A stretch of 64,000 nucleotides of DNA. Source: Microcoleus sp. FACHB-61. Lineage in GTDB: Bacteria; Cyanobacteriota; Cyanobacteriia; Cyanobacteriales; Microcoleaceae. A program made the translations under genes and the position numbers. Location: contig JACJNY010000022.1 in the NCBI GenBank assembly GCA_014695295.1, positions 1 through 64,000 of the forward strand. Direction: 5' to 3'. Numbering within the stretch: the first letter of the stretch is position 1; the number at the start of each line of letters is the position of its first letter. Of this stretch, positions 7,489 to 17,657 are shown one piece after another. Under the pieces are notes generated by a model that saw only the letters and a list, made by a program, of their open reading frames with translations, was not told the DNA's origin and ran no database searches.

Positions 7489-8772
7489 GTGACGGACACT
7501 AACTTAGAATTCCTTTCCAAAACCGATCCGCTCATTGCCGATTTAATCGGGCAAGAGCTGCAGCGGCAGCGAGACCACCTAGAACTCATCGCCAGCGAAA
7601 ACTTTACCTCCGCAGCGGTAATGGCAGCTCAAGGCTCTGTGCTGACCAATAAATACGCCGAAGGACTGCCAGCGAAACGGTACTACGGCGGCTGCGAATT
7701 TATTGACGGCATCGAGCAAATCGCGATCGACCGCGCCAAACAGCTATTTGGAGCCGCTCACGCCAACGTCCAGCCCCACTCCGGCGCTCAAGCCAACTTT
7801 GCAGTATTTTTGAGCTTGCTGGAACCCGGAGACGGAATTATGGGCATGGATTTGTCCCACGGCGGACACTTGACCCACGGTTCGCCGGTCAACGTATCCG
7901 GCAAATGGTTCAAAGCTTTTCACTACGGCGTCAGCAAAGAAACAGAACAGCTCGACTACGACGAAATTTTGGCACTGGCCAAAGAAAACCGACCGAAATT
8001 GCTAATTTGTGGCTATTCAGCATATTCGCGAATTATCGACTTTGAGAAGTTTAGAGCGATCGCCGACGAAATCGGAGCCTACCTCCTAGCCGACATCGCC
8101 CACATCGCTGGGTTAGTCGCCACAGGGCACCACCCCAACCCCCTCCCCCACTGTCACGCAGTCACCACCACCACTCACAAAACCCTGCGGGGCCCCCGTG
8201 GCGGCTTGATTATGACTAATGACCCGGAATTAGGCAAAAAGTTCGACAAAGCAGTTTTCCCCGGCACTCAAGGTGGCCCCTTAGAACACGTCATTGCGGG
8301 CAAAGCAGTAGCTTTCGGCGAAGCATTAAAGCCTGAATTTAAAACTTATTCCGGTCAAGTAATTGAAAATGCGCGCGCTTTAGCTGCACAGTTGCAGCAG
8401 CGGGGTTTAAAACTCGTTTCCGGCGGCACGGACAATCACTTAATGCTAGTTGATTTGCAATCGGCCAATATGACAGGCAAGCGAGCCGACCAATTAGTCA
8501 GCGGTGTGAATATTACTGCTAATAAAAATACCGTGCCTTTCGATCCGGCATCGCCCTTTGTTACCAGCGGTTTGAGACTCGGTTCGCCGGCGATGACCAC
8601 CAGGGGAATGGGAACAGCAGAATTTACCGAGATTGGCAATATTATCGCCGATCGACTGCTAAATCCAGATGATGAAAGCGTCGCAGCCGAATGCCTGCGA
8701 CGAGTAGCGACACTGTGCGATCGCTTCCCCTTATATCCCCACTTGTACTTGAAAGTGCCGGCATTAGCTTAA
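7489..8772 (+). CDS. glyA: serine hydroxymethyltransferase
   Basis: A PLP enzyme interconverting serine and glycine with tetrahydrofolate, the main source of one-carbon units and part of photorespiratory metabolism. All family blocks are present: [51 protein letters not shown], and the PLP lysine in [14 protein letters not shown] (Lys231 counted from the GTG). The length of about 427 residues is standard. I chose the GTG at 7489 because the family begins close to this [13 protein letters not shown] block; a TTG at 7480 would add only three residues. It is monocistronic here. The following 450 bp contain no gene. Confidence 0.97.
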   Translation: MTDTNLEFLSKTDPLIADLIGQELQRQRDHLELIASENFTSAAVMAAQGSVLTNKYAEGLPAKRYYGGCEFIDGIEQIAIDRAKQLFGAAHANVQPHSGAQANFAVFLSLLEPGDGIMGMDLSHGGHLTHGSPVNVSGKWFKAFHYGVSKETEQLDYDEILALAKENRPKLLICGYSAYSRIIDFEKFRAIADEIGAYLLADIAHIAGLVATGHHPNPLPHCHAVTTTTHKTLRGPRGGLIMTNDPELGKKFDKAVFPGTQGGPLEHVIAGKAVAFGEALKPEFKTYSGQVIENARALAAQLQQRGLKLVSGGTDNHLMLVDLQSANMTGKRADQLVSGVNITANKNTVPFDPASPFVTSGLRLGSPAMTTRGMGTAEFTEIGNIIADRLLNPDDESVAAECLRRVATLCDRFPLYPHLYLKVPALA

Positions 8773-9226
8773 TTTTCCTGATCGGCAATGGGGAATTGGT
8801 AGTTGGAAGTGTACGGGTAAAAGGGTAAAAGAGCAGCAAAAGATTGAGAGTTGCGGGTAGCGATATTGACAAGCGGTTTTTACCAAAAATATCGATCGCC
8901 AAGACGATTTTTACTAAAGATATTTGTCGGGCGGGGCTGGTTTGACTAACGGTATTTGTCGGTTGCGAAAAATACCGCTCAACTGGGTCTGCTCGCCAAA
9001 TATCGACTCTTTCGCAATCGAAAAAGTCAATATTTCAAATCGTTAATTCGAGAGTTATGAGTTAAAAACCTCACAATTCGCGCCGCGGCAACTGCCACTA
9101 CGGCAAATCTCCGCCTCCCAAACCCCCAGTCGCTCTTCCAGATGTTTCCTTGTTATAAGCCATCTGAAATGTAGTAGACTCTGCCTGACAGCCTAATTGC
9201 CCCGCACTATTTAAAATTGATTTCAG
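8773..9226. other. 454-bp gene-free stretch between glyA and the WecA-like gene
   Basis: It contains AT-rich and repeat-like segments (ATATTTGTCGG at about 8919 and a similar GTATTTGTCGG at about 8950; ATCGATCGCC motifs) and no frame with convincing protein composition on either strand. I see no clear terminator or RNA gene. Confidence 0.5.
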
Positions 9227-10282
9227 ATGCCGCACCAGTATCTGTACCACATACTCGCTTTTCTGGTTTCTGCGATCATCGTCCTCTGGAGTACGCCAAT
9301 AGTCAAAAAAATTGGTCTCAAAAGCGGGCGAGTCGATCGACCAGGCGAGCGAAAAGTCCACCAGCGCCCGATGGTGCGCTTGGGAGGAGTCTCCATCTTT
9401 CTCGGCACTCTCAGTGCCCTCTTATTTGTCTGGCTCTCAGGAGGCTTCATCGATGCTAACGGACAAGTTCTCAATCCCAAAGACGAATACGAAATTTGGG
9501 GAGTCACCCTCGGCGGCATCGGATTCTTCCTCATCGGTTTAGCAGACGACCTATTTTCGCTCTCGGCCTTAAAACGCTTGCTCATGCAAATTGGCGTATC
9601 CAGCATCGTTTGGATGGCAGGCGTACAAATTGAGTTTCTCACAGTTCCCTCCCTGGGACTGACTAATATTGGCTGGCTGAGCTTGCCAATTACCGTGATT
9701 TGGCTCGTCGGTATGGCAAATGCCATCAACTGGATTGACGGTTTGGACGGTTTAGCTGCCGGAGTTTCAGGGATTGCAGCAGTTGTGATGCTGATTGTCA
9801 GTCTGTCGATGCACCAACCGGCGGCGGCCCTGATTGCAGCGGCTTTGGCTGGCGGGGCCTTGGGATTTCTGCGCTACAACTTCAATCCGGCTCAAATCTT
9901 TATGGGAGATGGCGGGGCTTATTTTATCGGGTTTACTCTCGCTGGAGTGGGAGTAATTGGGTTAGTTAAAACTACGGCTGTTACTTCTGTGTTGCTGCCA
10001 TATTTAATTTTAGCTGTACCGATTTTAGATATGTCGGCGGTGATTCTCGATCGACTTCGCAACGGCAAGTCACCGTTTATTGCTGACAAGCGCCACCTTC
10101 ACCACCGACTTCTACAAGCCGGACTATCCCATCGATTTGCGGTTTTATTTATTTACTCGCTGACACTGTGGGTGGGAAGTTTAGCCCTAGCTTTTTCGCT
10201 TCCCAGCGGCGTAATTTACGCTATGGGCGCGACAAGTTTGCTGGGATACGCTAGCTGGAAAGTTTGGAGACACGCTAGGTGA
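9227..10282 (+). CDS. UDP-N-acetylglucosamine:undecaprenyl-phosphate GlcNAc-1-phosphate transferase-like (glycosyltransferase family 4, MraY/WecA/TagO type)
   Basis: A polytopic membrane enzyme of 351 residues with about ten to eleven transmembrane helices. Family motifs are clear: a cytosolic DDLFSLS loop with the Mg-binding Asp pair, [15 protein letters not shown], the [21 protein letters not shown] block, and a basic histidine-rich loop [14 protein letters not shown]. Such enzymes transfer a sugar-1-phosphate to undecaprenyl phosphate, the first step of O-antigen, teichoic-type or capsule polysaccharide synthesis. The lack of the MraY-specific muramyl-pentapeptide motifs and the histidine-rich loop favour WecA/TagO. 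The TGA stop at 10280-10282 is the first bases of a long GAAGAAG repeat. Confidence 0.9.
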   Translation: MPHQYLYHILAFLVSAIIVLWSTPIVKKIGLKSGRVDRPGERKVHQRPMVRLGGVSIFLGTLSALLFVWLSGGFIDANGQVLNPKDEYEIWGVTLGGIGFFLIGLADDLFSLSALKRLLMQIGVSSIVWMAGVQIEFLTVPSLGLTNIGWLSLPITVIWLVGMANAINWIDGLDGLAAGVSGIAAVVMLIVSLSMHQPAAALIAAALAGGALGFLRYNFNPAQIFMGDGGAYFIGFTLAGVGVIGLVKTTAVTSVLLPYLILAVPILDMSAVILDRLRNGKSPFIADKRHLHHRLLQAGLSHRFAVLFIYSLTLWVGSLALAFSLPSGVIYAMGATSLLGYASWKVWRHAR

Positions 10283-10370
10283 AGGAAGAAGGAAGAAGGA
10301 AGAAGGAAGAAGGAAGAAGGAAGAAGGAAGAAGGAAGAAGGAAGAAGGAAGAAGGAAGAAGGAAGAAGGA
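10281..10370. repeat. heptanucleotide tandem repeat (GAAGAAG)n, about 13 units
   Basis: An uninterrupted run of a 7-bp purine unit (GAAGGAAGAAGGAAGAAGG) starts in the stop codon of the upstream gene and extends 90 bp. One strand is entirely purine, so triplex or slippage-prone structure is possible. Confidence 0.95.
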
Positions 10371-10384
10371 AAAAAAATAATTTC

Positions 10385-10473
10385 TAATGCCCACTGCCCA
10401 ATTCCCAATGCCCAATTCCCAATTACCAATGCCCAATTCCCCAATCTAAAATCCAAAATCTAAAATCTAAAAT
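10385..10473. repeat. mixed heptamer repeats (CCCAATG/CCCAATT, then AATCTAA)
   Basis: Head-to-tail CCCAATTCCCAATGCCCAA units run into AATCTAAAATCCAAAATCTA units that end about 4 bp before the cinA start codon. The CCCAATG type reappears inside a coding region at 27891-27914. Confidence 0.9.
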
Positions 10474-10476
10474 TGA

Positions 10477-11733
10477 ATGGTTGCTGAAATTATTTGTGTT
10501 GGTACTGAATTGCTGTTAGGGGATATTCTTAATAGCAATGCCCAGTTTTTAGCGAAAGAATTAGCGAGTCTGGGAATCCCTCACTACTATCAAACAGTGG
10601 TGGGGGACAATCCAGAACGTATCAAAAAAGTTTTAGAAATAGCAGTCAGCCGATCGCAGCTTTTGCTCTTCACCGGAGGCCTCGGGCCCACACCAGACGA
10701 CCTCACAGTCGAAACGATCGCCGATTTTTTTGGGGTTCCCCTGATCGAAAAGCCGGAAATTATTGCAGATATCGAATACAAATATGCCCAGCGGGGACGC
10801 ACCATGAGTCCCAGCAACCGCAAACAAGCTTTAATTCCAGAAAGTGCGGATATTCTGCCGAACCGCAGCGGTTCTGCACCGGGCATTATTTGGCAGCCGG
10901 TTTCTAACGTGACAGTAATGACATTTCCCGGCGTACCGGCGGAAATGCACTTGATGTGGCAAGAAACCGCTGTTCCTTACCTGAAAAATGCCGGCTGGTG
11001 CAGCGCAACTATTTACAGCCGCACATTAAAATTTTGGGGGATTGCTGAGTCGGCATTAGCCGAAAAAGTAGATAGTTTTCTCAATTTAACTAATCCTACT
11101 GTGGCTCCCTACGCCAATAACGGCGAAGTCAAACTGCGGATTTCGGCCCGCGCAACGGAGGAAGTGGCCGCGAAAAACTTGATTGAGCCGATCGAACAAC
11201 AATTGCGACAAATTGCTGGCTTAGACTGTTACGGTGCTGATAGCGATACCCTCGCTTCGACTGTCGGCCAATTGTTGCTCGATGCGGGACAAACTCTTAG
11301 CGTGGCTGAATCCTGCACGGGAGGTGGATTGGGGGCGATGCTGACTGGTGTTGCCGGCAGTTCGAGCTACTTTTTAGGCGGGATTATTTCTTACGACAAT
11401 CGGGTTAAGGAAGGATTATTAGGTGTTAATCCGCAAGATTTAGCCGAATTTGGGGCAGTCAGCCACCAAGTGGCAAAACAAATGGCTGCGGGAGTGCGCG
11501 CCAGCCTCAATACCAATTGGGGATTGAGCATTACAGGCATCGCCGGGCCCGGAGGTGGCACAGACGCTAAACCTGTCGGATTGGTTTATGTCGGTTTAGC
11601 GGGCCCCGACGGCGACGTAGAAAGTTTTGAATACCGCTTTGGGGATGCCCGAGGGCGCGATTGGATTCGGCATCTGAGTAGCTGTACGGCGCTCGATCGG
11701 CTCCGGCGTAAATTATTGTTGGCAAAAGCGTAA
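10477..11733 (+). CDS. cinA: CinA family protein (competence/damage-inducible; NMN amidohydrolase/ADP-ribose pyrophosphatase type)
   Basis: The 418-residue protein has both usual halves: an N-terminal MoCF-like COG1058 domain (IICVGTELLLGDILNSN; FTGGLGPTPDDLTVETIADF; about 1-170) and a C-terminal CinA amidohydrolase domain (about 260-415) with SVAESCTGGGLGAMLT carrying the catalytic Ser/Cys region and GIAGPGGGTDAKPVGLVYVG. Family members take part in pyridine nucleotide salvage, deamidating NMN and hydrolysing ADP-ribose; the competence link is by association only. The start is 4 bp after heptamer repeats, with no clear Shine-Dalgarno sequence. No recA is adjacent. Confidence 0.93.
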   Translation: MVAEIICVGTELLLGDILNSNAQFLAKELASLGIPHYYQTVVGDNPERIKKVLEIAVSRSQLLLFTGGLGPTPDDLTVETIADFFGVPLIEKPEIIADIEYKYAQRGRTMSPSNRKQALIPESADILPNRSGSAPGIIWQPVSNVTVMTFPGVPAEMHLMWQETAVPYLKNAGWCSATIYSRTLKFWGIAESALAEKVDSFLNLTNPTVAPYANNGEVKLRISARATEEVAAKNLIEPIEQQLRQIAGLDCYGADSDTLASTVGQLLLDAGQTLSVAESCTGGGLGAMLTGVAGSSSYFLGGIISYDNRVKEGLLGVNPQDLAEFGAVSHQVAKQMAAGVRASLNTNWGLSITGIAGPGGGTDAKPVGLVYVGLAGPDGDVESFEYRFGDARGRDWIRHLSSCTALDRLRRKLLLAKA

Positions 11734-12032
11734 AAAATCTCCAGCGTTTTGTCAATTGTCAACAGTCAGCCCTAAGCTTAAGCTTTATTTAACACTCTGT
11801 ACTCCGAGATAGTTCGGCAATCTTCCGCTGGCCTATTGATTATCTGTAAAGATTCGTTATGATAATAAGATAGGACTGATTGGCCAATATACTGACTCTC
11901 TCCATTGCTCAAAATAACCAGCAAGCGAGAAAGCAAGTTTGACCTTTGGTTTCAAAGTCGTGCTTGCTTATTTTCAGGTATTTAGCCGTCGGTTTAGCAA
12001 TCTAGACTATAAAAAAAGGAGCTATCCGTTCA

Positions 12033-12170
12033 ATGGAAGACATTGAAAAGGTGCTGGAACAAATTAAAGAATGGGTTCGCAAGCTGATAGAAGGACTGCT
12101 GAGTCCCGAACCTGAACCGGAACTCGAACCGATTCGTATTCCTGTCAACCAACCGAGGAATCGCCGGTAG
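12033..12170 (+). CDS. small hypothetical protein (45 aa) with acidic Pro-Glu stretch
   Basis: ATG at 12033 to TAG at 12168-12170 encodes 45 residues: an amphipathic helix (MEDIEKVLEQIKEWVRKLIE) followed by PEPEPELEPIRIPVN and a basic end PRNRR. The ribosome site AAAAAGGAG lies about 13 bp upstream, a long spacing. The composition is protein-like and the gene fills the gap before aroQ on the same strand, about 120 bp upstream of its start. Function unknown. Confidence 0.55.
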   Translation: MEDIEKVLEQIKEWVRKLIEGLLSPEPEPELEPIRIPVNQPRNRR

Positions 12171-12289
12171 TTGGGACTGGAGTTGAAGTTTGAGTTTTCA
12201 GTTTTGAGGTTGGAGCTTTGAGGTTACAGACTGGTTGTAAATCCCAAGTCAAAACTCTCATAATTTTTGTTGCGCTGGAAATTTTAAAA

Positions 12290-12730
12290 TTGTTAAATAT
12301 CCTGGTACTTCACGGCCCTAATCTGAATCTATTGGGTCAGCGAGAACCTGGAGTTTATGGTTCTGCGACTTTAAATGATATCAACAAGTTGCTAGAACGA
12401 GAAGCGCAAGCCCTCCAGGTGAAAGTCTCAATTCAGCAGTCGAATCATGAAGGGGTCTTGGTGGATGCAATTCACTCGATGTTAGGGCAGCACCAAGGCT
12501 TATTGATTAATGCTGGGGCTTATACTCATACGAGTGTGGCAATTAGAGACGCGATCGCCGCGGTGAATATCCCTGCGGTAGAAGTTCATCTGAGCAATAT
12601 TTACCGGCGGGAAGCTTTTCGCCATCACTCGTTTATCGCAGCGGTGGCGATCGGGCAAATCAGCGGTTTTGGCTCACAAAGTTATCGGCTGGGGCTGCAA
12701 GCGCTAGTTAGCTACCTCATGGAAAATTAA
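12290..12730 (+). CDS. aroQ: type II 3-dehydroquinate dehydratase
   Basis: Third step of the shikimate pathway: trans-dehydration of 3-dehydroquinate. The protein has [21 protein letters not shown] with the catalytic Tyr, [19 protein letters not shown], and [17 protein letters not shown] with the catalytic His. The family starts right at [11 protein letters not shown], so the TTG at 12290 (146 residues) is the likely start; an upstream TTG at 12218 would add 24 residues of doubtful sequence. A hairpin 24 bp after the stop could be its terminator. Confidence 0.93.
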   Translation: MLNILVLHGPNLNLLGQREPGVYGSATLNDINKLLEREAQALQVKVSIQQSNHEGVLVDAIHSMLGQHQGLLINAGAYTHTSVAIRDAIAAVNIPAVEVHLSNIYRREAFRHHSFIAAVAIGQISGFGSQSYRLGLQALVSYLMEN

Positions 12731-12753
12731 AAATTCACTGATTGTTCAGAGGA

Positions 12754-12781
12754 GGGCAGGTTTTAGATGGAAAACCAGCCC
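12754..12781 (+). terminator. probable terminator hairpin after aroQ
   Basis: GGGCAGGTTTT and AAAACCAGCCC pair with a single mismatch around a 6-nt loop (AGATGG). The downstream T-run is poor, so termination efficiency is uncertain. Confidence 0.5.
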
Positions 12782-12906
12782 TTATATGTTTGGGTTTAAT
12801 TCTAATTAATCAGAAGAGTTAGGCAAAGAGGCAAACCAAGAATAATTATAAATTGCCGATTATAAATTACCAATTACCAATTACTAAGAACTTGAGTTAA
12901 ATTAAA

Positions 12907-14055
12907 ATGCGGCATTCCCTGTTGAGCAAGTTTCAAGGAACCATCCTGGGGGCAGTTTTAGGAGACTCTATAGGTCTGCAATACCAGAGGCAACTCGTGG
13001 GTATTCCGCTCCAAACAGGAGACTTGCCGCCGATTTTACAACTGACGAAACACCAACAATTGACACTGAGTGGGCCAACATTGGGGTTGAATTCTCCCAA
13101 CAGCAAAATCCCAACTGGCAAACAATCATCCGAATGCGGGAGACTTGCGGTGGCGTGCGCTCAAAGTTTAATTCGGGGTAGGGGTTTAGATTTAAAAGAT
13201 TGGCGCGATACTTGGGAAGAATTTGCCAATTCCGAAATCTATCATCAGCGAAGCAGTGAGTTTCAAAGCCTGCTTAACCCTTCTGAAGCGGCAGTTGCTG
13301 CGCTGCCATCCGCGATGTTTTTTCACGAAAATAAAGCCAAGCTGCGAGAAAAAATCATGCTGGCGATAGAGGTTTGGCCCAACGAAAACAAGCCAGAATG
13401 GGAAACAGCAATTTTAGCAGTAGGATATGCGATCGCCAGAACTCTCAAAGATAGACTTGACCCCGCGACAGCAATCGAGCAAACAATTGCCTACCTCAAA
13501 ACAGATAATGCCTTAACAGAGCTGCTGGAGCAAGTGCAAATACTACTAAAACAGGGAGCCGATTTAGAAACAGCGGCCACTCATCTGTGCAAAAGCGCCA
13601 CAGCTTTGCGAGAAAGACACGGCGAAGGCGAGAAAAAATTACAAACGGAGTCAATTGTCAACCCAGGAAATTTCATTCCCATTGCCTTAGCTTTCTACTG
13701 CTTCTTGAACACCCCAGAAGACTTGCGCTTGTCAGTGGTGCGGGCTGCCCGCTGTGGCATAGCCGGACAACTCACCTGCGCTTTGACGGGAGCTTTGTCT
13801 GGAGCTTACAACGGCGCTGGTGCGATTCCTGTAGAATGGCGACAGGTATCTTCGGGTCCCGTTGAATCGCCACCGTTGGCCTGTGGTCGAGAACCCTCGC
13901 TCTGGGGAACGGGCAGCGATGCAAAAATTGTAGACTTAGCAAATAACCTGTTTGCTGTTTGGGCGGGAGTTTACAGTCCCGATGTGGGCCTGGATTCGGC
14001 AGCGCTAGCCCGAGCGGTAGCTGCACCTTATGTCATTAGACCTCGTAAAATATAA
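12907..14055 (+). CDS. ADP-ribosylglycohydrolase-like protein
   Basis: The N-terminus FQGTILGAVLGDSIGLQYQ matches the opening helix of the DraG/ARH fold, where GAxxGDxxG begins the metal and ADP-ribose site, and helical repeats with GEGEKK and CGIAGQLTCALTGALSGAYNGAGAIP follow the fold's later blocks. ARH enzymes remove ADP-ribose from proteins or small molecules using two Mg ions. The usual central TDDT-type metal cluster is not obvious, replaced by a stretch around SSECGRLAVACAQSLI, so this may be a degenerate, non-catalytic member. Length 382 residues. It is monocistronic, between aroQ and the HD phosphohydrolase. Confidence 0.75.
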   Translation: MRHSLLSKFQGTILGAVLGDSIGLQYQRQLVGIPLQTGDLPPILQLTKHQQLTLSGPTLGLNSPNSKIPTGKQSSECGRLAVACAQSLIRGRGLDLKDWRDTWEEFANSEIYHQRSSEFQSLLNPSEAAVAALPSAMFFHENKAKLREKIMLAIEVWPNENKPEWETAILAVGYAIARTLKDRLDPATAIEQTIAYLKTDNALTELLEQVQILLKQGADLETAATHLCKSATALRERHGEGEKKLQTESIVNPGNFIPIALAFYCFLNTPEDLRLSVVRAARCGIAGQLTCALTGALSGAYNGAGAIPVEWRQVSSGPVESPPLACGREPSLWGTGSDAKIVDLANNLFAVWAGVYSPDVGLDSAALARAVAAPYVIRPRKI

Positions 14056-14480
14056 ATTTTTGAGCTTTTAACAGGGAGGGGAAAGCATGAATTAGCAGTG
14101 AGAAATTAGCAATTAACAAGTCAAAAACGAAAGCCGAAGGAGAGCGACAATTAAAGATTAAAAAGTAAAAAATTAAATAGCACGCGCTTGCCCCAAAAAA
14201 CCGGGTTTCTACGAGAATATGGGGTTAGCAAACGAAGAATCTACCGATAAACCGGGTTTTTAGCCCTCGCGCGCGAGTTCTGTTCAAGATGGACAAGAAA
14301 AGGAAATAAGCTTCTTGCGTTGTTGGCCACAGTCAGGAAACCCAACTGCTGGCGATAGTTAGGCAAAGTAGCCTGGGGGGTTGAATATAGAGCCACGGTA
14401 GTTCGGATAAACTCAATCAAGATGCACAGTCAGAATTTCTGACAAAGCTGCTGGATAACAGTGATATATCTTCGACACAA
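14056..14480. other. 425-bp intergenic region with ACCGGGTTT repeats
   Basis: Two AAACCGGGTTT motifs lie about 50 bp apart (about 14198 and 14251); related AAACCCGGTTTC sequence forms the hairpin after psbB at 56925-56961, so it seems to be a dispersed repeat. No gene is convincing. The HD gene's frame is open upstream of its ATG back to about 14395, but without a start codon. Confidence 0.5.
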
Positions 14481-17036
14481 ATGAATACGCTCTCCTCATT
14501 GATGCGGCAGATTGAGCAGCTAGGGGCTGCGCGCTCACTGCGCCAACATATTGCTAAAGTGCAAAATGGCGGCAGCAAAGTAGATACGGATCGCGCTGGC
14601 GGGCCTCTCCTGAGCCGTTTGTCGCGCCAGAAATGGGTTCTGCCCGAGACTTTTACTAGATTTTCTTCAAGTAAAACCTCAAAATCAAGCCTCAAAAATC
14701 AAGCTCGTTCCCCTATGTTGGCGCTGGTCGCGGTAGTTTCCCTAAGCAGCACTCTGGGCCACCGCTTCTACAACCAGCCGAAACTGGATGTGGGGACGAA
14801 AGCTCCTCAAACGATTAAGGCTCCTGCTAGTGCTAGCATCCCGGATTACAAAACTACTGAAGAACAGCGGAAAGCAGCGCGGATCGGGGCTGTAGCGATA
14901 TTAATGCTAGATCCTGCCGTCGATCGACAAATTTATCAAGAATTGCAACAATTTTTGCAGCAGGGAAGCAAGCTGCGGGAGGCGGTAGGGCCGTTTCCGT
15001 TTGCGAGTCCCTCAGTGCTCTCAAATGCGGCTCAGCTTTACTTGCGGGGCTGTGCCGAGTGGGAGTGGCGATCTATTTTGGCGCAAGCAAGGGACAACAG
15101 TGCAACTTCCGAGCGGTTGAGTTTGGATTCCTCCGCAATTGCTGCCCAGACGGAGAACAAGTCTCAGCAGGATGCTGTCGCTCAACTGCAAGCTTACAGC
15201 CGATCGGTCCGGGCGGCAGACTTTCAAAGCCTGACAGACAGTATTTCCTCTGCTCGCCGGCGCTATCTCAAGGCTGTGGAGGCGCTTGGAAAACCGTCGG
15301 TTTTAGGGATACCACAGATTTACGATACTTCGCTGTTTGATTTGTCCGAAGCAGCTTGGCAGAAAACCCAAACGGGTATGAGTCGGGCGGCAAAAATGAT
15401 GTTGGCTCAAGGTATCCCGCAGGGGTTGCCAAAAGAGATATTGAAAGAAGCTGTGAAGCTGCAAGTGGCAGATGCAGTGCCGTTAGAGTCCCAAGCTTTG
15501 GCGGTTGAGGGTTTAACAGCGATTTTGCAGCCAAATCTGGTGAGAGATCCTGAGGAAACCAAACAGCTAGCTGAATTAGCGGCGCAAAAGGTCAAACCGG
15601 TGATGATCGCAGTAGAGCAGGGCGACATAATTGTTGCACAAGGAAAAGAAATCGCGCAGCAAGATTTCGTGTTGCTCGACTATTTTGGTTTGAGCCGGCG
15701 GGGGGTGAATTGGCTGGGGCTGGCGGGTTTTGTTTGTTTAGTCGCGGGGGCAATTGCGATCGTACTGCTGGTGGAAAGGCACTACCGCTTGCGCCGGAGA
15801 GATCATTTACTATTGCTGCTGCTGACTTTGAGCGCGCCGGTGCTGGTGAGTTTGGGGCTACCTTGGACGAGTTTGCCCGCGATCGGGATTTTAGCAGGTG
15901 GCTTCTACGGTTCGGCGGTGGGAGTGACTGTGGTGGGGCTGCTGTCGGCGTTGCTGCCCGTTGGCCTAAATGTGGAGTTGATTCATTTGGTGGCTAGCGG
16001 GGCGGGGGGATTGCTGGGCGCTTTTATGGCCGGGCGGCTGCGATCGCGCGAGGAATTGGCTCTTTTGGGCGTGGTTGTCGGCTTGACTCAGGGCACTGTT
16101 TATCTGGTGGGGACTCTGATTGCCAGCGCGGCTGCCGGTGCGATTTGGTACGTGGTACTCGGTACGGTGGGCGCACAAAGTTTGGCCGGTTTGGCTTGGA
16201 GCATTGTGGCGATCGGCATCAGCCCTTATTTGGAACACGTTTTTGACTTGATTACCCCGATCCGGCTGGCGGAACTGGCCAATCCCAACCGCCCGCTGTT
16301 GAAGAAGTTGGCTGCCGAGGCGCCGGGGACTTTTCAGCACACGCTGTTTGTGGCTAGTTTGGCGGAGGCTGCGGCCCGGGAGCTCGGCTGCAATGTTGAG
16401 CTGGTCAGAACTGGCACATTGTACCACGATATTGGAAAAATGCACGACCCGCTCGGATTTTGTGAAAATCAAATGGGCGGGGCCAATAAACACGATGAAA
16501 TTAATAACCCTTGGGCGAGCGCGGACATTATTAAAAAGCACGTTACCGAGGGGTTGGTGATGGCGCGGAAGCATCGATTGCCGAAGGCAATTCAGGCGTT
16601 TATTCCCGAGCACCAAGGTACAATGTTAATTGCTTATTTCTACCACCAAGCGCAGCAAATTGCTGCAACAGAACCAGAAGATTTAAAGAGTGCTTTGCCA
16701 GATGCGGATAATTCAAAGTTAACAATCAAAAGTCGGGAAGTGAGGGAGGAGGATTTTCGCTATGACGGGCCGATTCCGCAGTCGCGGGAAACGGGGATTC
16801 TGATGCTGGCGGATTCTTGCGAGGCTGCTTTGCGATCGCTCAAGGATGCTACTCATGAAGAGGCTTTGAATATGGTTAATCGGATTTTGAGAGCTCGCTG
16901 GCAGGATAATCAGTTGCTTGATTCGGGTTTGACTCGGGAGGATATGTCTCTAATTGCGGAAATTTTTGTGCGGGTCTGGGAACAGTTCAATCACAAGCGG
17001 ATTGCTTATCCTAGTGCTGTTTTCAAGCCTAGGTAG
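14481..17036 (+). CDS. 7TM-HD family phosphohydrolase (PgpH-like cyclic dinucleotide phosphodiesterase)
   Basis: An 851-residue protein with the complete 7TMR-HDED layout: a first transmembrane helix at about 75-90, a large extracytoplasmic HDED domain (about 100-400), seven hydrophobic helices (about 410-585), then a cytosolic HDIG domain (about 610-830). The metal-binding HD set is visible: FQHTLFVASLAEAA, LYHDIGKMHDP, KKHVTEGLVMARKH, IPEHQGT and the later MLADSCEAALRSL. PgpH proteins degrade c-di-AMP; in cyanobacteria the link to c-di-AMP is inferred. No operon partners. The conserved diaminopurine-like dinucleotide specificity cannot be confirmed by eye. Confidence 0.92.
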   Translation: MNTLSSLMRQIEQLGAARSLRQHIAKVQNGGSKVDTDRAGGPLLSRLSRQKWVLPETFTRFSSSKTSKSSLKNQARSPMLALVAVVSLSSTLGHRFYNQPKLDVGTKAPQTIKAPASASIPDYKTTEEQRKAARIGAVAILMLDPAVDRQIYQELQQFLQQGSKLREAVGPFPFASPSVLSNAAQLYLRGCAEWEWRSILAQARDNSATSERLSLDSSAIAAQTENKSQQDAVAQLQAYSRSVRAADFQSLTDSISSARRRYLKAVEALGKPSVLGIPQIYDTSLFDLSEAAWQKTQTGMSRAAKMMLAQGIPQGLPKEILKEAVKLQVADAVPLESQALAVEGLTAILQPNLVRDPEETKQLAELAAQKVKPVMIAVEQGDIIVAQGKEIAQQDFVLLDYFGLSRRGVNWLGLAGFVCLVAGAIAIVLLVERHYRLRRRDHLLLLLLTLSAPVLVSLGLPWTSLPAIGILAGGFYGSAVGVTVVGLLSALLPVGLNVELIHLVASGAGGLLGAFMAGRLRSREELALLGVVVGLTQGTVYLVGTLIASAAAGAIWYVVLGTVGAQSLAGLAWSIVAIGISPYLEHVFDLITPIRLAELANPNRPLLKKLAAEAPGTFQHTLFVASLAEAAARELGCNVELVRTGTLYHDIGKMHDPLGFCENQMGGANKHDEINNPWASADIIKKHVTEGLVMARKHRLPKAIQAFIPEHQGTMLIAYFYHQAQQIAATEPEDLKSALPDADNSKLTIKSREVREEDFRYDGPIPQSRETGILMLADSCEAALRSLKDATHEEALNMVNRILRARWQDNQLLDSGLTREDMSLIAEIFVRVWEQFNHKRIAYPSAVFKPR

Positions 17037-17090
17037 GAGGCAATTTTGAGCTAGGAAAAATAGGATCTGATTTCAGTTGTGAATTAGATT

Positions 17091-17567
17091 TTATTGCGAG
17101 GTGTCCCGCAAAGCGCTATGCACTTGAGTATTGCCGCTGACAATTACCACAGTTTGCTTGATTCCTGTGATTAGCCAATGTCTGTCTTTTTGAATCAAGG
17201 TGTGAAAATAGTTACCTCCTGTATCCAGCCGATTCTGTCCCGATTTGCGATCGGGGTCAAGTCGATAAATGCGGTACACAGACTTACATTTGGCAGTATC
17301 GCTTTTAATAGTTACCTCGTGATTTGTGCTGACGTGCAGCGTTCGCAAACCGGCAAGACCTTCTACCCGCTGTTTTATGTATTCTTCTGCGGTTACTCGT
17401 CGAGGAGTTTCACCTCGAAATTCTGAATAGTCGATATCTATTTCGTCTGCTAGATGCGATCGCAATTTTTGCCACTCTTGGGCATCGATCGCATTTGCAA
17501 ATGCTACGATCGTATCTACGACCGCAGTGCGATCGATAATCCAGCGGAGTTCTGGCAGTTCGTACAT
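17091..17567 (-). CDS. NTF2/SnoaL-like protein
   Basis: The 158-residue product has the cone-shaped NTF2-like sequence pattern: an N-terminal helix with IIDRTAVVDTIVAFANAIDA and QEWQKLRSHLADEIDIDYSEF, then strands ending NYFHTLIQKDRHWLITGIKQTVVIVSG. SnoaL_4-type proteins range from polyketide cyclases to dehydratases and binding proteins, so the activity is open. It lies convergent to the HD phosphohydrolase gene and downstream of the ABC permease on the same strand, separated by a short repeat resembling AACCGCAGATGAACGCGG. Confidence 0.75.
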   Translation of the reverse strand: MYELPELRWIIDRTAVVDTIVAFANAIDAQEWQKLRSHLADEIDIDYSEFRGETPRRVTAEEYIKQRVEGLAGLRTLHVSTNHEVTIKSDTAKCKSVYRIYRLDPDRKSGQNRLDTGGNYFHTLIQKDRHWLITGIKQTVVIVSGNTQVHSALRDTSQ

Positions 17568-17657
17568 AAAAAATAAATTTGGTGAGTTGTGAATTCAAAA
17601 GATTTTAATTTTTAACCGCAGATGAACGCGGATAAACGCCGATTTTTTATGTTAATT

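Noticed and set aside
9098..9361. Minus-strand frame at the start of the WecA-like gene
   Set aside because: It overlaps the real gene's N-terminus on the other strand and shows no recognisable motif.
11734..12032. Possible tRNA or riboswitch in the cinA-aroQ gap
   Set aside because: No cloverleaf, CCA or known aptamer motif could be traced; only an AGCAAG/CTTGCT pair near 11921-11970.
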